Part shown: positions 44,837-52,033 of the stretch, in pieces
Layout of the letters: the number at the start of each line of letters is the position of its first letter
How positions within the stretch are numbered: position 1 is the first letter of the stretch
Origin: Pseudorhodoferax aquiterrae
Lineage (GTDB): Bacteria; Pseudomonadota; Gammaproteobacteria; Burkholderiales; Burkholderiaceae_C
Assembly: GCF_014652235.1 (NCBI RefSeq)
Contig: NZ_BMYK01000024.1
Span: forward strand, 39,383-103,382
Reading direction: 5' to 3'
Length of the DNA: 64,000 nt
Position numbers and translations under genes: made by a program
The notes under the pieces: model-generated
Seen by the model: the letters and a program-made list of their open reading frames with translations, nothing else
What the model was told of the DNA's origin: nothing
Databases searched by the model: none

Positions 44837-45316
44837 TCAGGAGAACTGCACCTTGTCCAGGCCGAAGGCCTTGTCGGCGCTGCCCGGCACGTTGCGGAAG
44901 GCCACGCTCAGGCGGTTCCAGGCATTGATGCCCATCACGTTGTGCGTGAGCTCCACGATCTCCTGCTCGGAGAACTCCGCGCGCACCTGCTCGTAGACGG
45001 CATCGGGCACACCATGGGCGGGCAGCTGCGTGAGCACCTCGGTCCAGGCCAAGGCAGCGCGCTCGCGTGCGCTGAACAGCGGCGATTCGTGCCAGATCGC
45101 CACATGGTGCAGGCGCAGCTCGCCCTCGCCATGCAGCTTGGCCTGCTTGACGTGCATGTCCAGGCAGAAGGCGCAGCCGTTCATCTGCGAGGCGCGGATC
45201 TCGATCAGCGCGAGCAGCCGGGCATCGAGCTGGCCCTTCTTGGCGGCGATGCTGTAGTCCGAGAGCTTCTTGTAGAGCTCGGGAGCATGTTGCAGGGCGT
45301 TGAGGCGGGCGGTCAT
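44837..45316 (-). CDS. Carboxymuconolactone decarboxylase / AhpD-like protein
   Basis: A 159-residue alpha-helical protein with the AhpD active-site set MNGCAFCLDMHVKQA (CxxC with His three residues later) and SYLAELTHN-like EIVELTHNVMGINAWNRL. Such proteins are alkylhydroperoxidase-type thiol peroxidases. AAGGA lies at good distance. It forms a two-gene minus-strand unit with the NmrA-like SDR gene and is divergent from benE. Confidence 0.88.
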   Translation of the reverse strand: MTARLNALQHAPELYKKLSDYSIAAKKGQLDARLLALIEIRASQMNGCAFCLDMHVKQAKLHGEGELRLHHVAIWHESPLFSARERAALAWTEVLTQLPAHGVPDAVYEQVRAEFSEQEIVELTHNVMGINAWNRLSVAFRNVPGSADKAFGLDKVQFS

Positions 45317-45414
45317 GGTGTTTCCTTTCGGGGGTTGAAAAATCGGTTTCTTCCCTTCAAGACGGGCCGGCCCCGCGGTTTGTGACAGCCCGGCCGAAAA
45401 AAATCCGGCATGGG

Positions 45415-45420
45415 CACAAT
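45415..45420 (+). promoter_or_regulatory. Candidate -10 of benE
   Basis: CACAAT lies nine bases before the benE ATG, giving at most a 2-3-base leader. No Shine-Dalgarno is present. Confidence 0.4.
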
Positions 45421-45429
45421 CCGCCGCCT

Positions 45430-46614
45430 ATGCGTTTCCTCAAAGACCTGAGCCTGCCGGCCTTCACGGCCGGCTTCGTGGCCGTGCTGGTCGGCTTCAC
45501 GAGCTCCGTGGCCATCGTGTTCCAGGCCGCCCTGGCCTTCGGTGCCACGCCCGAACTCATCAGTTCCTGGATGTGGGCGCTGGGCCTGGGCATGGGCCTG
45601 TGCACCGCGCTGCCCTCGCTGCGCTGGCGCATGCCGGTCATGGTGGCCTGGAGCACGCCGGGCGCGGCGGTGCTGGCCGTGGCGGGCGCAGGCTATGGCA
45701 TGGACGAGGCCGTGGGCGCCTTCATGCTCAGCGCATTGGCCATCACGGTGGCCGGCACGACGGGCTGGTTCGAGCGCGTCATGAACCGCATTCCCGTGGC
45801 CATCGCCTCGGCCCTCTTGGCCGGCGTGCTGGCGCGCTTCGGGCTCGATGCCTTCATCGCCGCCAGGACCGCGCTGGGCTTGGTGCTGCTGATGCTGCTG
45901 GTCTACCTGCTGGGCCGGCGCCTGCTGCCGCGCTACGCCGTGCCGCTGACCCTGCTGGCCGCCATCGCCTACTGCGGTCTGCGCGGCGAACTGGCCTGGG
46001 CCGGCGTGCACGTGGGCCTGGCGGTGCCGCAGTTCACGATGCCCCGGTTCAGCTGGCAGGCGGCCGTGAGCCTGGCGGTGCCGCTGTTCGTCGTGACCAT
46101 GGCCTCGCAGAACCTGCCCGGCGTGGCCGCGATCCGCGCGGCCGGCTATGGGCGCATGCCGATCTCCAGACTGCTCAGCATCACCGGCATCGCCACGCTG
46201 GTGCTGGCGCCGTTCGGCGCGTTCGCGCTGAACCTCTCGGCCATCACGGCCGCGATCTGCATGGGCCGCGAGGCGCACGAGGACCCCGACAAGCGCTACA
46301 CCGCGGCCGTGAGCTGCGGGCTGATCTACGTGCTGATCGGCATCTTCGGCGCCACGGTCACGGGGCTGCTCACGGCCTTCCCCAGCGAGCTCGTGGCGGC
46401 CATCGCGGGCCTGGCGCTGCTGGGCACCATCGCCAACGGCCTGGCCACCGCACTCGCCGACGAACGCCACCGCGAGCCGGCACTCATCACCTTCCTGGTC
46501 ACGCTGTCGGGCGTGGCCATCGCCGGCATCGGCTCGGCCTTTTGGGGGGTGGTGGCCGGCGCGCTCGCGCTGTTTGTGCAACAGTACGGCGCTTCCCGAA
46601 AGATCCCCTCATGA
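45430..46614 (+). CDS. benE: BenE family benzoate/H+ symporter
   Basis: A 394-residue, roughly twelve-helix membrane protein of the BenE (benzoate membrane transport protein) family: LSLPAFTAGFVAVLVGFTSSVAIVF, AWSTPGAAVLAV, MASQNLPGVAAIRAAGY and NLSAITAAICMGREAHEDP are characteristic. No benzoate degradation genes are nearby, so the substrate is unproved. The start MRFLKDLS is favoured over an upstream ATG. The stop overlaps the gshB start (ATGA). Confidence 0.88.
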   Translation: MRFLKDLSLPAFTAGFVAVLVGFTSSVAIVFQAALAFGATPELISSWMWALGLGMGLCTALPSLRWRMPVMVAWSTPGAAVLAVAGAGYGMDEAVGAFMLSALAITVAGTTGWFERVMNRIPVAIASALLAGVLARFGLDAFIAARTALGLVLLMLLVYLLGRRLLPRYAVPLTLLAAIAYCGLRGELAWAGVHVGLAVPQFTMPRFSWQAAVSLAVPLFVVTMASQNLPGVAAIRAAGYGRMPISRLLSITGIATLVLAPFGAFALNLSAITAAICMGREAHEDPDKRYTAAVSCGLIYVLIGIFGATVTGLLTAFPSELVAAIAGLALLGTIANGLATALADERHREPALITFLVTLSGVAIAGIGSAFWGVVAGALALFVQQYGASRKIPS

Positions 46615-47558
46615 ACCTCCTCTTCGTCGCCGACCCGCTGGACAGCTTCAAGATCTACAAGGACACCACGTTTTCGATGATGCGCGAGGCCCAGCGCCGC
46701 GGCCACCGCATCTGGTCCTGCGAGCCGCGCCACATCGGCTGGCGCACGGGCGGCCAGGTGCAGGCCCTCGTCAACGAGTTGACGCTGACCGGCCAGCCCG
46801 ACGCCTGGTACCGCATCGACTCCACGCCGCTGCGCGCGCTCGCCGAATTCGACGCCGTGCTCATGCGCAAGGACCCACCCTTCGACAGCGAGTTCTTCTA
46901 CGCCACGCACCTGCTGGAGCAGGCCGAGCGCGAAGGCGCCAGGGTCTTCAACAAGCCGGCCGCGCTGCGCGACCACCCCGAGAAGCTGGCCATCATGGAG
47001 TTCGCGCAGTTCACGAGCCCCACGCTGGTCACGCGCAGCGCTGCCGAGGTGCGCGCCTTCCATGCCGAGCACCAGGACATCATCCTGAAGCCGCTGGACG
47101 GCATGGGCGGCATGGGCATCTTCCGCGTCAAGGCCGACGGGCTGAACCTGGGCTCCATCGTCGAGACGCTCAACAAGGACGGCGCCGAAACCATCATGGT
47201 GCAGCGCTTCGTGCCCGAGATCGTGCAAGGCGACAAGCGCATCCTCGTGATCGGCGGCAAGCCCGTGCCCTTCTCGCTCGCGCGCATCCCGCAGGGCAGC
47301 GAGGTGCGCGGCAACCTCGCGGCCGGCGGCAAGGGCGTGGCCCAACCGCTGACCGAACGCGACCGCGAGATCGCCGAGGCTTTGGGCCCGGTGCTGGCCG
47401 CGCGCGGCCTGCTGCTGGTGGGGCTGGACGCGATCGGCGACTGCCTCACCGAGGTCAACGTGACCAGCCCGACCTGCTTCCAGGAGATCAGCGAGCAGAC
47501 CGGCTTCGACGTGCCGGCCATGTTCATCGATGCGCTGGAGGCCGCGCTGGCGGCCTGA
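46611..47558 (+). CDS. gshB: Glutathione synthetase
   Basis: GshB adds glycine to gamma-glutamylcysteine with ATP. The 315-residue ATP-grasp protein starts NLLFVADPLDSFKIYKDTTF and has RKDPPFDSEFFYATHLLE, the ATP-binding ILKPLDGMGGMGIF, the mobile loop region VPEIVQGDKRILVIGG and EVNVTSPTCFQEI. The length matches E. coli GshB (316). It is translationally coupled to benE (4-base overlap) and is 7.9 kb from gshA. Confidence 0.97.
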   Translation: MNLLFVADPLDSFKIYKDTTFSMMREAQRRGHRIWSCEPRHIGWRTGGQVQALVNELTLTGQPDAWYRIDSTPLRALAEFDAVLMRKDPPFDSEFFYATHLLEQAEREGARVFNKPAALRDHPEKLAIMEFAQFTSPTLVTRSAAEVRAFHAEHQDIILKPLDGMGGMGIFRVKADGLNLGSIVETLNKDGAETIMVQRFVPEIVQGDKRILVIGGKPVPFSLARIPQGSEVRGNLAAGGKGVAQPLTERDREIAEALGPVLAARGLLLVGLDAIGDCLTEVNVTSPTCFQEISEQTGFDVPAMFIDALEAALAA

Positions 47559-47561
47559 CGC

Positions 47562-48458
47562 TCAGGCGGCCAGCGCCGCCATGGTCTGCTGCAAGACCTC
47601 CGCCACGGATCCCATGCCCGTATCCTCCAGCGTGGTCGCGCGGCACCAGAGGTAGATCGGCCGCGGCCGCGGAGGTGCCGGCAGCGTCAGTTCCACGAGG
47701 CCGAAGCGCTCGGCCAGCCGGCGCAGCGGAAAGCGCGGCAGCACCGCGAGGTGCCGGCCCTGGGCCAGCGTGTCGAGCAGGACGAAGGCCTCGCCCAGCA
47801 CCGTGACATCCACGCGCATGGCCTGCACGCCGGCGGCGGCCAGCATCTCGCGCACCTCCTGGTCGAAGGGCGAGGCCGAGCCCAGGCTGATCCAGCGCTG
47901 CGCGTCGAGCGCGCCGCCACGCTGCGCCAATGCATGCGTGCGCGCGCAGAACACGCCCAGCGCGTCCGCGACGAGCAGCCGGCGCTCGATGCCGGGCGGC
48001 GGGCGCTCCAGCCAGGCGGGCGCGACCACGAACTCGTGGTGGCCGTCGATGAGCTGCTCCAGCAGCAGATGCGGCCGGTCGCTCTGTACCGACAGCGCGA
48101 GGTCGGGAAAGCGCTCCAACAGCACGCGCACCAGCTCCCCCGCCGCCGCTGCGCCCACCAGCGGCCCGGCGCCGATGCGCACCTGCTTGCGGATGCCGCT
48201 GCGGTGCCGCGCCGTGACCTCGGCCGCGTCCTTGAGCCGCCGCATGATGGCCCGACCCTCGCGCGCCAGCATCTCCCCGAGCGGCGTGCTGCGCACGCCG
48301 TAGCGGCTGCGCTCGAACAGCGCGCCGCCGGCTTGCATCTCCAGCGTCTGCATGTTGTGCGTGAGCGTGGGCTGGGTCAGGTGCAGGTGCCGGCTGGCCT
48401 GGGTGATGGAGCCCTTTTCGAGGATCGTGGCGAGCTGCACGAGGTGGCGCGGGTCCAT
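47562..48458 (-). CDS. LysR family transcriptional regulator
   Basis: A 298-residue LTTR: N-terminal winged HTH (LVQLATILEKGSITQASRHL, LTQPTLTHNMQTLEMQAGG) and a substrate-binding domain (RKQVRIGAGPLVGAAAAGELVRVL...). The start at 48458 is set by homology; the ORF continues upstream only as a shadow. It is divergent from the sulfatase gene across a 72-base gap, the normal LTTR arrangement, and is the likely activator of the sulfatase and Bug receptor genes. Confidence 0.92.
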   Translation of the reverse strand: MDPRHLVQLATILEKGSITQASRHLHLTQPTLTHNMQTLEMQAGGALFERSRYGVRSTPLGEMLAREGRAIMRRLKDAAEVTARHRSGIRKQVRIGAGPLVGAAAAGELVRVLLERFPDLALSVQSDRPHLLLEQLIDGHHEFVVAPAWLERPPPGIERRLLVADALGVFCARTHALAQRGGALDAQRWISLGSASPFDQEVREMLAAAGVQAMRVDVTVLGEAFVLLDTLAQGRHLAVLPRFPLRRLAERFGLVELTLPAPPRPRPIYLWCRATTLEDTGMGSVAEVLQQTMAALAA

Positions 48459-48477
48459 AAAAAAACTTCTGTTTGGG

Positions 48478-48520
48478 TTGCAATTTTCAATTTTACGGAT
48501 GGCCTGCACCGACCTACAGT
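48478..48520 (+). promoter_or_regulatory. LysR box and promoter of the sulfatase gene (candidate)
   Basis: A short palindrome-like TTGCAATTTTCAA at 48478-48490 (TTG and CAA ends) is a possible LysR contact site. TTTACG at 48492 and TACAGT at 48515 form a -35/-10 pair with 17-bp spacing, putting the start about four bases before the sulfatase ATG. Confidence 0.45.
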
Positions 48521-48530
48521 CGCCCTCCGC

Positions 48531-49853
48531 ATGAAACCCAACCTCATCTTCATCGTCGCCGACGACCTCGGCTATGCCGACCTGGGCTGCTACGGCGGCC
48601 GGCCGGCCGGCTTCGGTCCCGTGTCGCCGCACATCGACGCGCTGGCCGCGGGCGGCCTGCGCTTCACCGAGGGCTACAGCAATTCGCCGGTCTGCTCGCC
48701 CACGCGCTTCGCGCTCATGACCATGCGCTACCAGTACCGGCTGCGCGGCGGCATGGAGGAGCCCATCAACAGCCGCAGCAAGGGCAGTCCCACGCTGGGC
48801 CTGCCGCCTTCCATGCCGACCCTGCCCTCGCTGTTGCGCGAGGCCGGCTACGCCACCGCGCTGATCGGCAAGTGGCACCTGGGCTACCCGCCGGCCTTCG
48901 GTCCGCAGCGTTCGGGCTACGACGACTTCTACGGCATCATGGCCGGCGGCGTGGACTACTTCAGCCACTGCTCGGGCCAGGGCGACCACGACCTCTACGA
49001 GAACGAATCCGAGCGCCACGACGTGGGTTACCTGACCGACCTGCTGTCGCGCCGCGCCGTGGACCACGTGCACGCGGGCGCCGCCGCCGCCCGCGCTGGC
49101 CGGCCCTTCTTCCTGAGCCTGCACTACACGGCGCCGCACTGGCCCTGGGAGACGCGCGACGACGCCCACCTGGCGGCCGAAGTGGCCGGCAACCTGTTCC
49201 ACCTGGACGGCGGCGACGTGGAGACCTACCGCCGCATGGTCCACCACATGGACGAGGGCATCGGCGATCTGGTCGCCGCGCTGCGCGGAGAAGGCCTGCT
49301 GGAGAACACGCTGATCGTCTTCACGAGCGACAACGGCGGCGAGCGTTTCTCCGACAACTGGCCACTCGTGGGCGGCAAGATGGACCTGACCGAAGGCGGC
49401 ATCCGCGTGCCCTGGATCGCGCACTGGCCGGCCGCCATCCCGGCCGGCACGACGAGCGCGCAGCACTGCATGAGCATGGACTGGTCGGCCACGCTGCTGG
49501 AGCTGGGCGGCGGCCGGCCGCATCCCGAGGTGCCCATCGACGGCGTCTCGCTGGCCGCCGTGCTGCGCGACCCCAGCCAGACCTTCGAGCGCCCGCTGTA
49601 CTGGCGCATGCGCCACCGCCACCAGCGCGCGCTGCGCCGCGGCGACTGGAAGTACCTCAAGGTCGACGACCACGAGTACCTCTTCGACGTGCGGCAGGAC
49701 GCGCGCGAGCGCGCCAACCTCGCGCACAAGCACCCGGAGCTGCTCGAACGCCTGCGCGCCGACTGGCTGGCCTGGGAGGCCACGGTGCCCGCCATTCCCG
49801 ACGACGCAGCCGTGAGCCTGGGCTATTCGGTCAAGGACATGCCGCAGCGCTGA
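48531..49853 (+). CDS. Arylsulfatase-type sulfatase
   Basis: A 440-residue type I sulfatase. The formylglycine site is Cys55 in VCSPTR (C-x-P-x-R), so it needs an FGE-type maturase not seen here. Metal-ligand and active-site residues are DD (Asp11-Asp12), GKWHLG (Lys114, His116), LHYTAPHWPWE and TSDNGGERFSDNWPLVGGK. No signal peptide is visible, so it is probably cytoplasmic. It should hydrolyse an imported sulfate ester. The divergent LysR and the Bug receptor 31 bases downstream suggest an inducible uptake and desulfation function. Confidence 0.92.
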   Translation: MKPNLIFIVADDLGYADLGCYGGRPAGFGPVSPHIDALAAGGLRFTEGYSNSPVCSPTRFALMTMRYQYRLRGGMEEPINSRSKGSPTLGLPPSMPTLPSLLREAGYATALIGKWHLGYPPAFGPQRSGYDDFYGIMAGGVDYFSHCSGQGDHDLYENESERHDVGYLTDLLSRRAVDHVHAGAAAARAGRPFFLSLHYTAPHWPWETRDDAHLAAEVAGNLFHLDGGDVETYRRMVHHMDEGIGDLVAALRGEGLLENTLIVFTSDNGGERFSDNWPLVGGKMDLTEGGIRVPWIAHWPAAIPAGTTSAQHCMSMDWSATLLELGGGRPHPEVPIDGVSLAAVLRDPSQTFERPLYWRMRHRHQRALRRGDWKYLKVDDHEYLFDVRQDARERANLAHKHPELLERLRADWLAWEATVPAIPDDAAVSLGYSVKDMPQR

Positions 49854-49884
49854 CCGCTTTCCTTTCCACCATCCGGAGACAGAC

Positions 49885-50856
49885 ATGACCATCCCCCGCC
49901 GCGCGCTGTGCGCCGCCGCGCTCCTCGCTCTTGCAACCCTGCCGGCGCAGGCCCAGACCTGGCCCGAGCGCCCGATCAAGCTCATCACGCCCTCCACGCC
50001 CGGCGGCCCGCCCGACGCTTACGCGCGCGCGCTCGCGGACCTGCTGTTCAAGGAACTGGGCCAGCCCGTGGTGGTGGAGAACTCGCCGGCCGTGGGCGGC
50101 ATGGTGGCGGCCCAGGCGATGACGCGCACGCCGGCCGACGGCTACACGCTCCTGGTCAGCACGGCCGGCATGATGACCATCACGCCCAACGCCAACCCAC
50201 GGGCGCGCTACGTGCCCGCGGACTTCACGCCCATCTGCCAGGGCGTGGAGGCCGGCCTGGTGCTGGCCAGCCACCCCGGCCTGGGCCCACGCAACTTCGC
50301 CCAACTCGCGCAGTGGATCAAGGCGCAGAAGACGCCGCCGACCTACTCCTCCTTCGCGCCGGGCTCGCCCGCCCATTTCCTGGGCTACCAGCTGGCCGAG
50401 GCGCTCAAGGTCGAAATGACCCACGTGCCCTACCGCAGCAGCCCGAACCAGATCACCGACATGGTGGGCGGCACCGCGCCGCTGGGCTTCGTGCAGACCG
50501 CCACGGCCGGCCCGCAGATCAAGGCCGGCAAGCTCGTGGCGTATGCCACCACGGCGGGCCAGCGCTCGGCCGAACTGCCCGACGTGCCCACGGTCGCCGA
50601 GATCGGCCTGCCGCAGCTGCAGACCACGGTCTGGTTCGGCCTGTCGGCCCCCAAGGGCCTGCCCGCGCCCATCGTGCAGCGGCTGACGGCCGCGCACCAG
50701 AAGGTGCTGGCTTCGGCGGACTTCCGCCAGCGCATGGCCACCTCGGGCCTGGCACCGGCGGCCCCGCTGTGCGGCGAAGCCTTCCTGCAACAGATGAGCG
50801 CGGAATCGGCGCGCTGGGCGCGCATCGTCAAGGCGACGGGCTTCGTCGCCGATTGA
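49885..50856 (+). CDS. Bug/TctC family tripartite tricarboxylate transporter substrate-binding protein
   Basis: A 323-residue periplasmic binding protein with signal peptide TIPRRALCAAALLALATLPAQAQ and the Bug family start WPERPIKLITPSTPGGPPD, MVAAQAMTRTPADGYTLLV and VPYRSSPNQITDMVGG. It would present an organic acid or related ligand to a TctAB-type transporter, but no membrane subunit is encoded here, so it is an orphan receptor, as is common in Burkholderiales. Its position after the sulfatase suggests a sulfate-ester or its product as ligand (inference). Confidence 0.92.
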   Translation: MTIPRRALCAAALLALATLPAQAQTWPERPIKLITPSTPGGPPDAYARALADLLFKELGQPVVVENSPAVGGMVAAQAMTRTPADGYTLLVSTAGMMTITPNANPRARYVPADFTPICQGVEAGLVLASHPGLGPRNFAQLAQWIKAQKTPPTYSSFAPGSPAHFLGYQLAEALKVEMTHVPYRSSPNQITDMVGGTAPLGFVQTATAGPQIKAGKLVAYATTAGQRSAELPDVPTVAEIGLPQLQTTVWFGLSAPKGLPAPIVQRLTAAHQKVLASADFRQRMATSGLAPAAPLCGEAFLQQMSAESARWARIVKATGFVAD

Positions 50857-50858
50857 AC

Positions 50859-51203
50859 CTAGGACCCGCTGGGCAAGCCCAGATGGCGCAGGTGCTCGCG
50901 CCAGCTGGCAAGGCGGCCGAACTCGCCATCGGACGTACAGGCCAGCACGCAGTGCGCGACGGCCTCGAAACTGCAGCCGTCCAGGTGCAGGGTCAGGCGG
51001 GCCCGCGGTGCCGCACTGGCGCAGGTGGCAGCCGAACGCGGCAGCGGCTCGCAGCGCAGGATGTCCACGCCGTCGCAGGCCAGCACGGCGCGGCGCACGG
51101 CGTGCGCATCGGCCAGCGGCACGGTGACATCGAGCACCTGGAACACCGGCCGGCGCGGCGCGGTCGCAGCCGGGGTGAACTCCTTGTACGCGGCATAAGC
51201 CAT
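50859..51203 (-). CDS. Hypothetical protein
   Basis: A 114-residue protein of no family I recognise. It contains several cysteines (CDGVDILRC, ATCASAAP, DGCSFEAVAHCVLAC) and a beta-alpha pattern that could be ferredoxin-like. The start ATG at 51203 lacks a clear Shine-Dalgarno. It is convergent with the Bug receptor gene and is 107 bases downstream of kdpE in the same direction, so it may be a tail gene of the kdp transcript. Confidence 0.6.
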   Translation of the reverse strand: MAYAAYKEFTPAATAPRRPVFQVLDVTVPLADAHAVRRAVLACDGVDILRCEPLPRSAATCASAAPRARLTLHLDGCSFEAVAHCVLACTSDGEFGRLASWREHLRHLGLPSGS

Positions 51204-51310
51204 GGGTCTTCAGCGCAAAGTCGAGAGGCATCCAGTGTCGCGACCTGCCCGTCAAGCCGCTGTCAAATCGCGGCAGCGGTGCGCAAAGAATGCGTCAACG
51301 CCGCGCCGTC

Positions 51311-52030
51311 TCAACCGGCGGCGCGCTCCGTCACGAACTTCAGGCCCACGCCCGGCTCCGTGATGATGTAGCGCGGTGCGGCGGCCGCGTCGCCCAGCTT
51401 CTGGCGCAGCTTGGCCACCAGCACGCGCAGGTAATGCGCATCCTCGGTGTGCGTGGGACCCCACATCTCGCGCAGCAGCTGCGGCTGCGTGATGAGCCGG
51501 TCGGGGTGGCTGGCCAGGATGGACAGCAGCGCGAACTCCTTGCGCGTGAGCGCCACGGGCTCACCGTGCAGGTGCACCTCGCGCCGCGCGAGGTCGATGC
51601 GCAGCGTGCCGTCGTCGTAGGTGGGCGCCACCGGGTCGGCCGGCACCGCGTTGCGCAGCAGTGCGCGCAGCCGCGCCATGAGTTCACCGATGCCGAAGGG
51701 CTTGGTCACGTAGTCGTTGGCGCCGGCATCCAGCAAGGCCACCTTCTCTTCCTCGCCCGAGCGCACCGTCAGCACGATGACCGGAACGCGTGACCACTGG
51801 CGCAGCTCCTGCAGCACCTCCCGGCCGTCGAGGTCGGGCAGGCCCAGGTCCAGCACCACGATGTCGGCGCCCTTGCTCGCCAGCAGGCTCAGGCCCTGCT
51901 GGCCGGTCTCGGCCAGCAGCGTGGCGTAGCCCTGCGAGCGCAGGCTGATGTCGACGAACTTGCGGATCTGCGGTTCGTCGTCGATCACCAGCACGCGCGG
52001 CGGCGGTGTGACTTCAGCGGAAAGGGTCAT
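51311..52030 (-). CDS. kdpE: Response regulator KdpE
   Basis: A 239-residue OmpR-type regulator. The receiver domain (12-125) has VIDDEPQIRKF and phosphorylated Asp61 in VVLDLGLPDLDG, with Lys in VTKPFG; the C-terminal winged helix (about 135-232) includes LTRKEFALLSILASHPDRL and HYLRVLVAKLRQKLG. It activates kdpABC on low K+ or high osmolarity. It starts three bases after kdpD, and the kdp leader holds tandem repeats that may be its binding site. Confidence 0.96.
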   Translation of the reverse strand: MTLSAEVTPPPRVLVIDDEPQIRKFVDISLRSQGYATLLAETGQQGLSLLASKGADIVVLDLGLPDLDGREVLQELRQWSRVPVIVLTVRSGEEEKVALLDAGANDYVTKPFGIGELMARLRALLRNAVPADPVAPTYDDGTLRIDLARREVHLHGEPVALTRKEFALLSILASHPDRLITQPQLLREMWGPTHTEDAHYLRVLVAKLRQKLGDAAAAPRYIITEPGVGLKFVTERAAG

Positions 52031-52033
52031 GGC

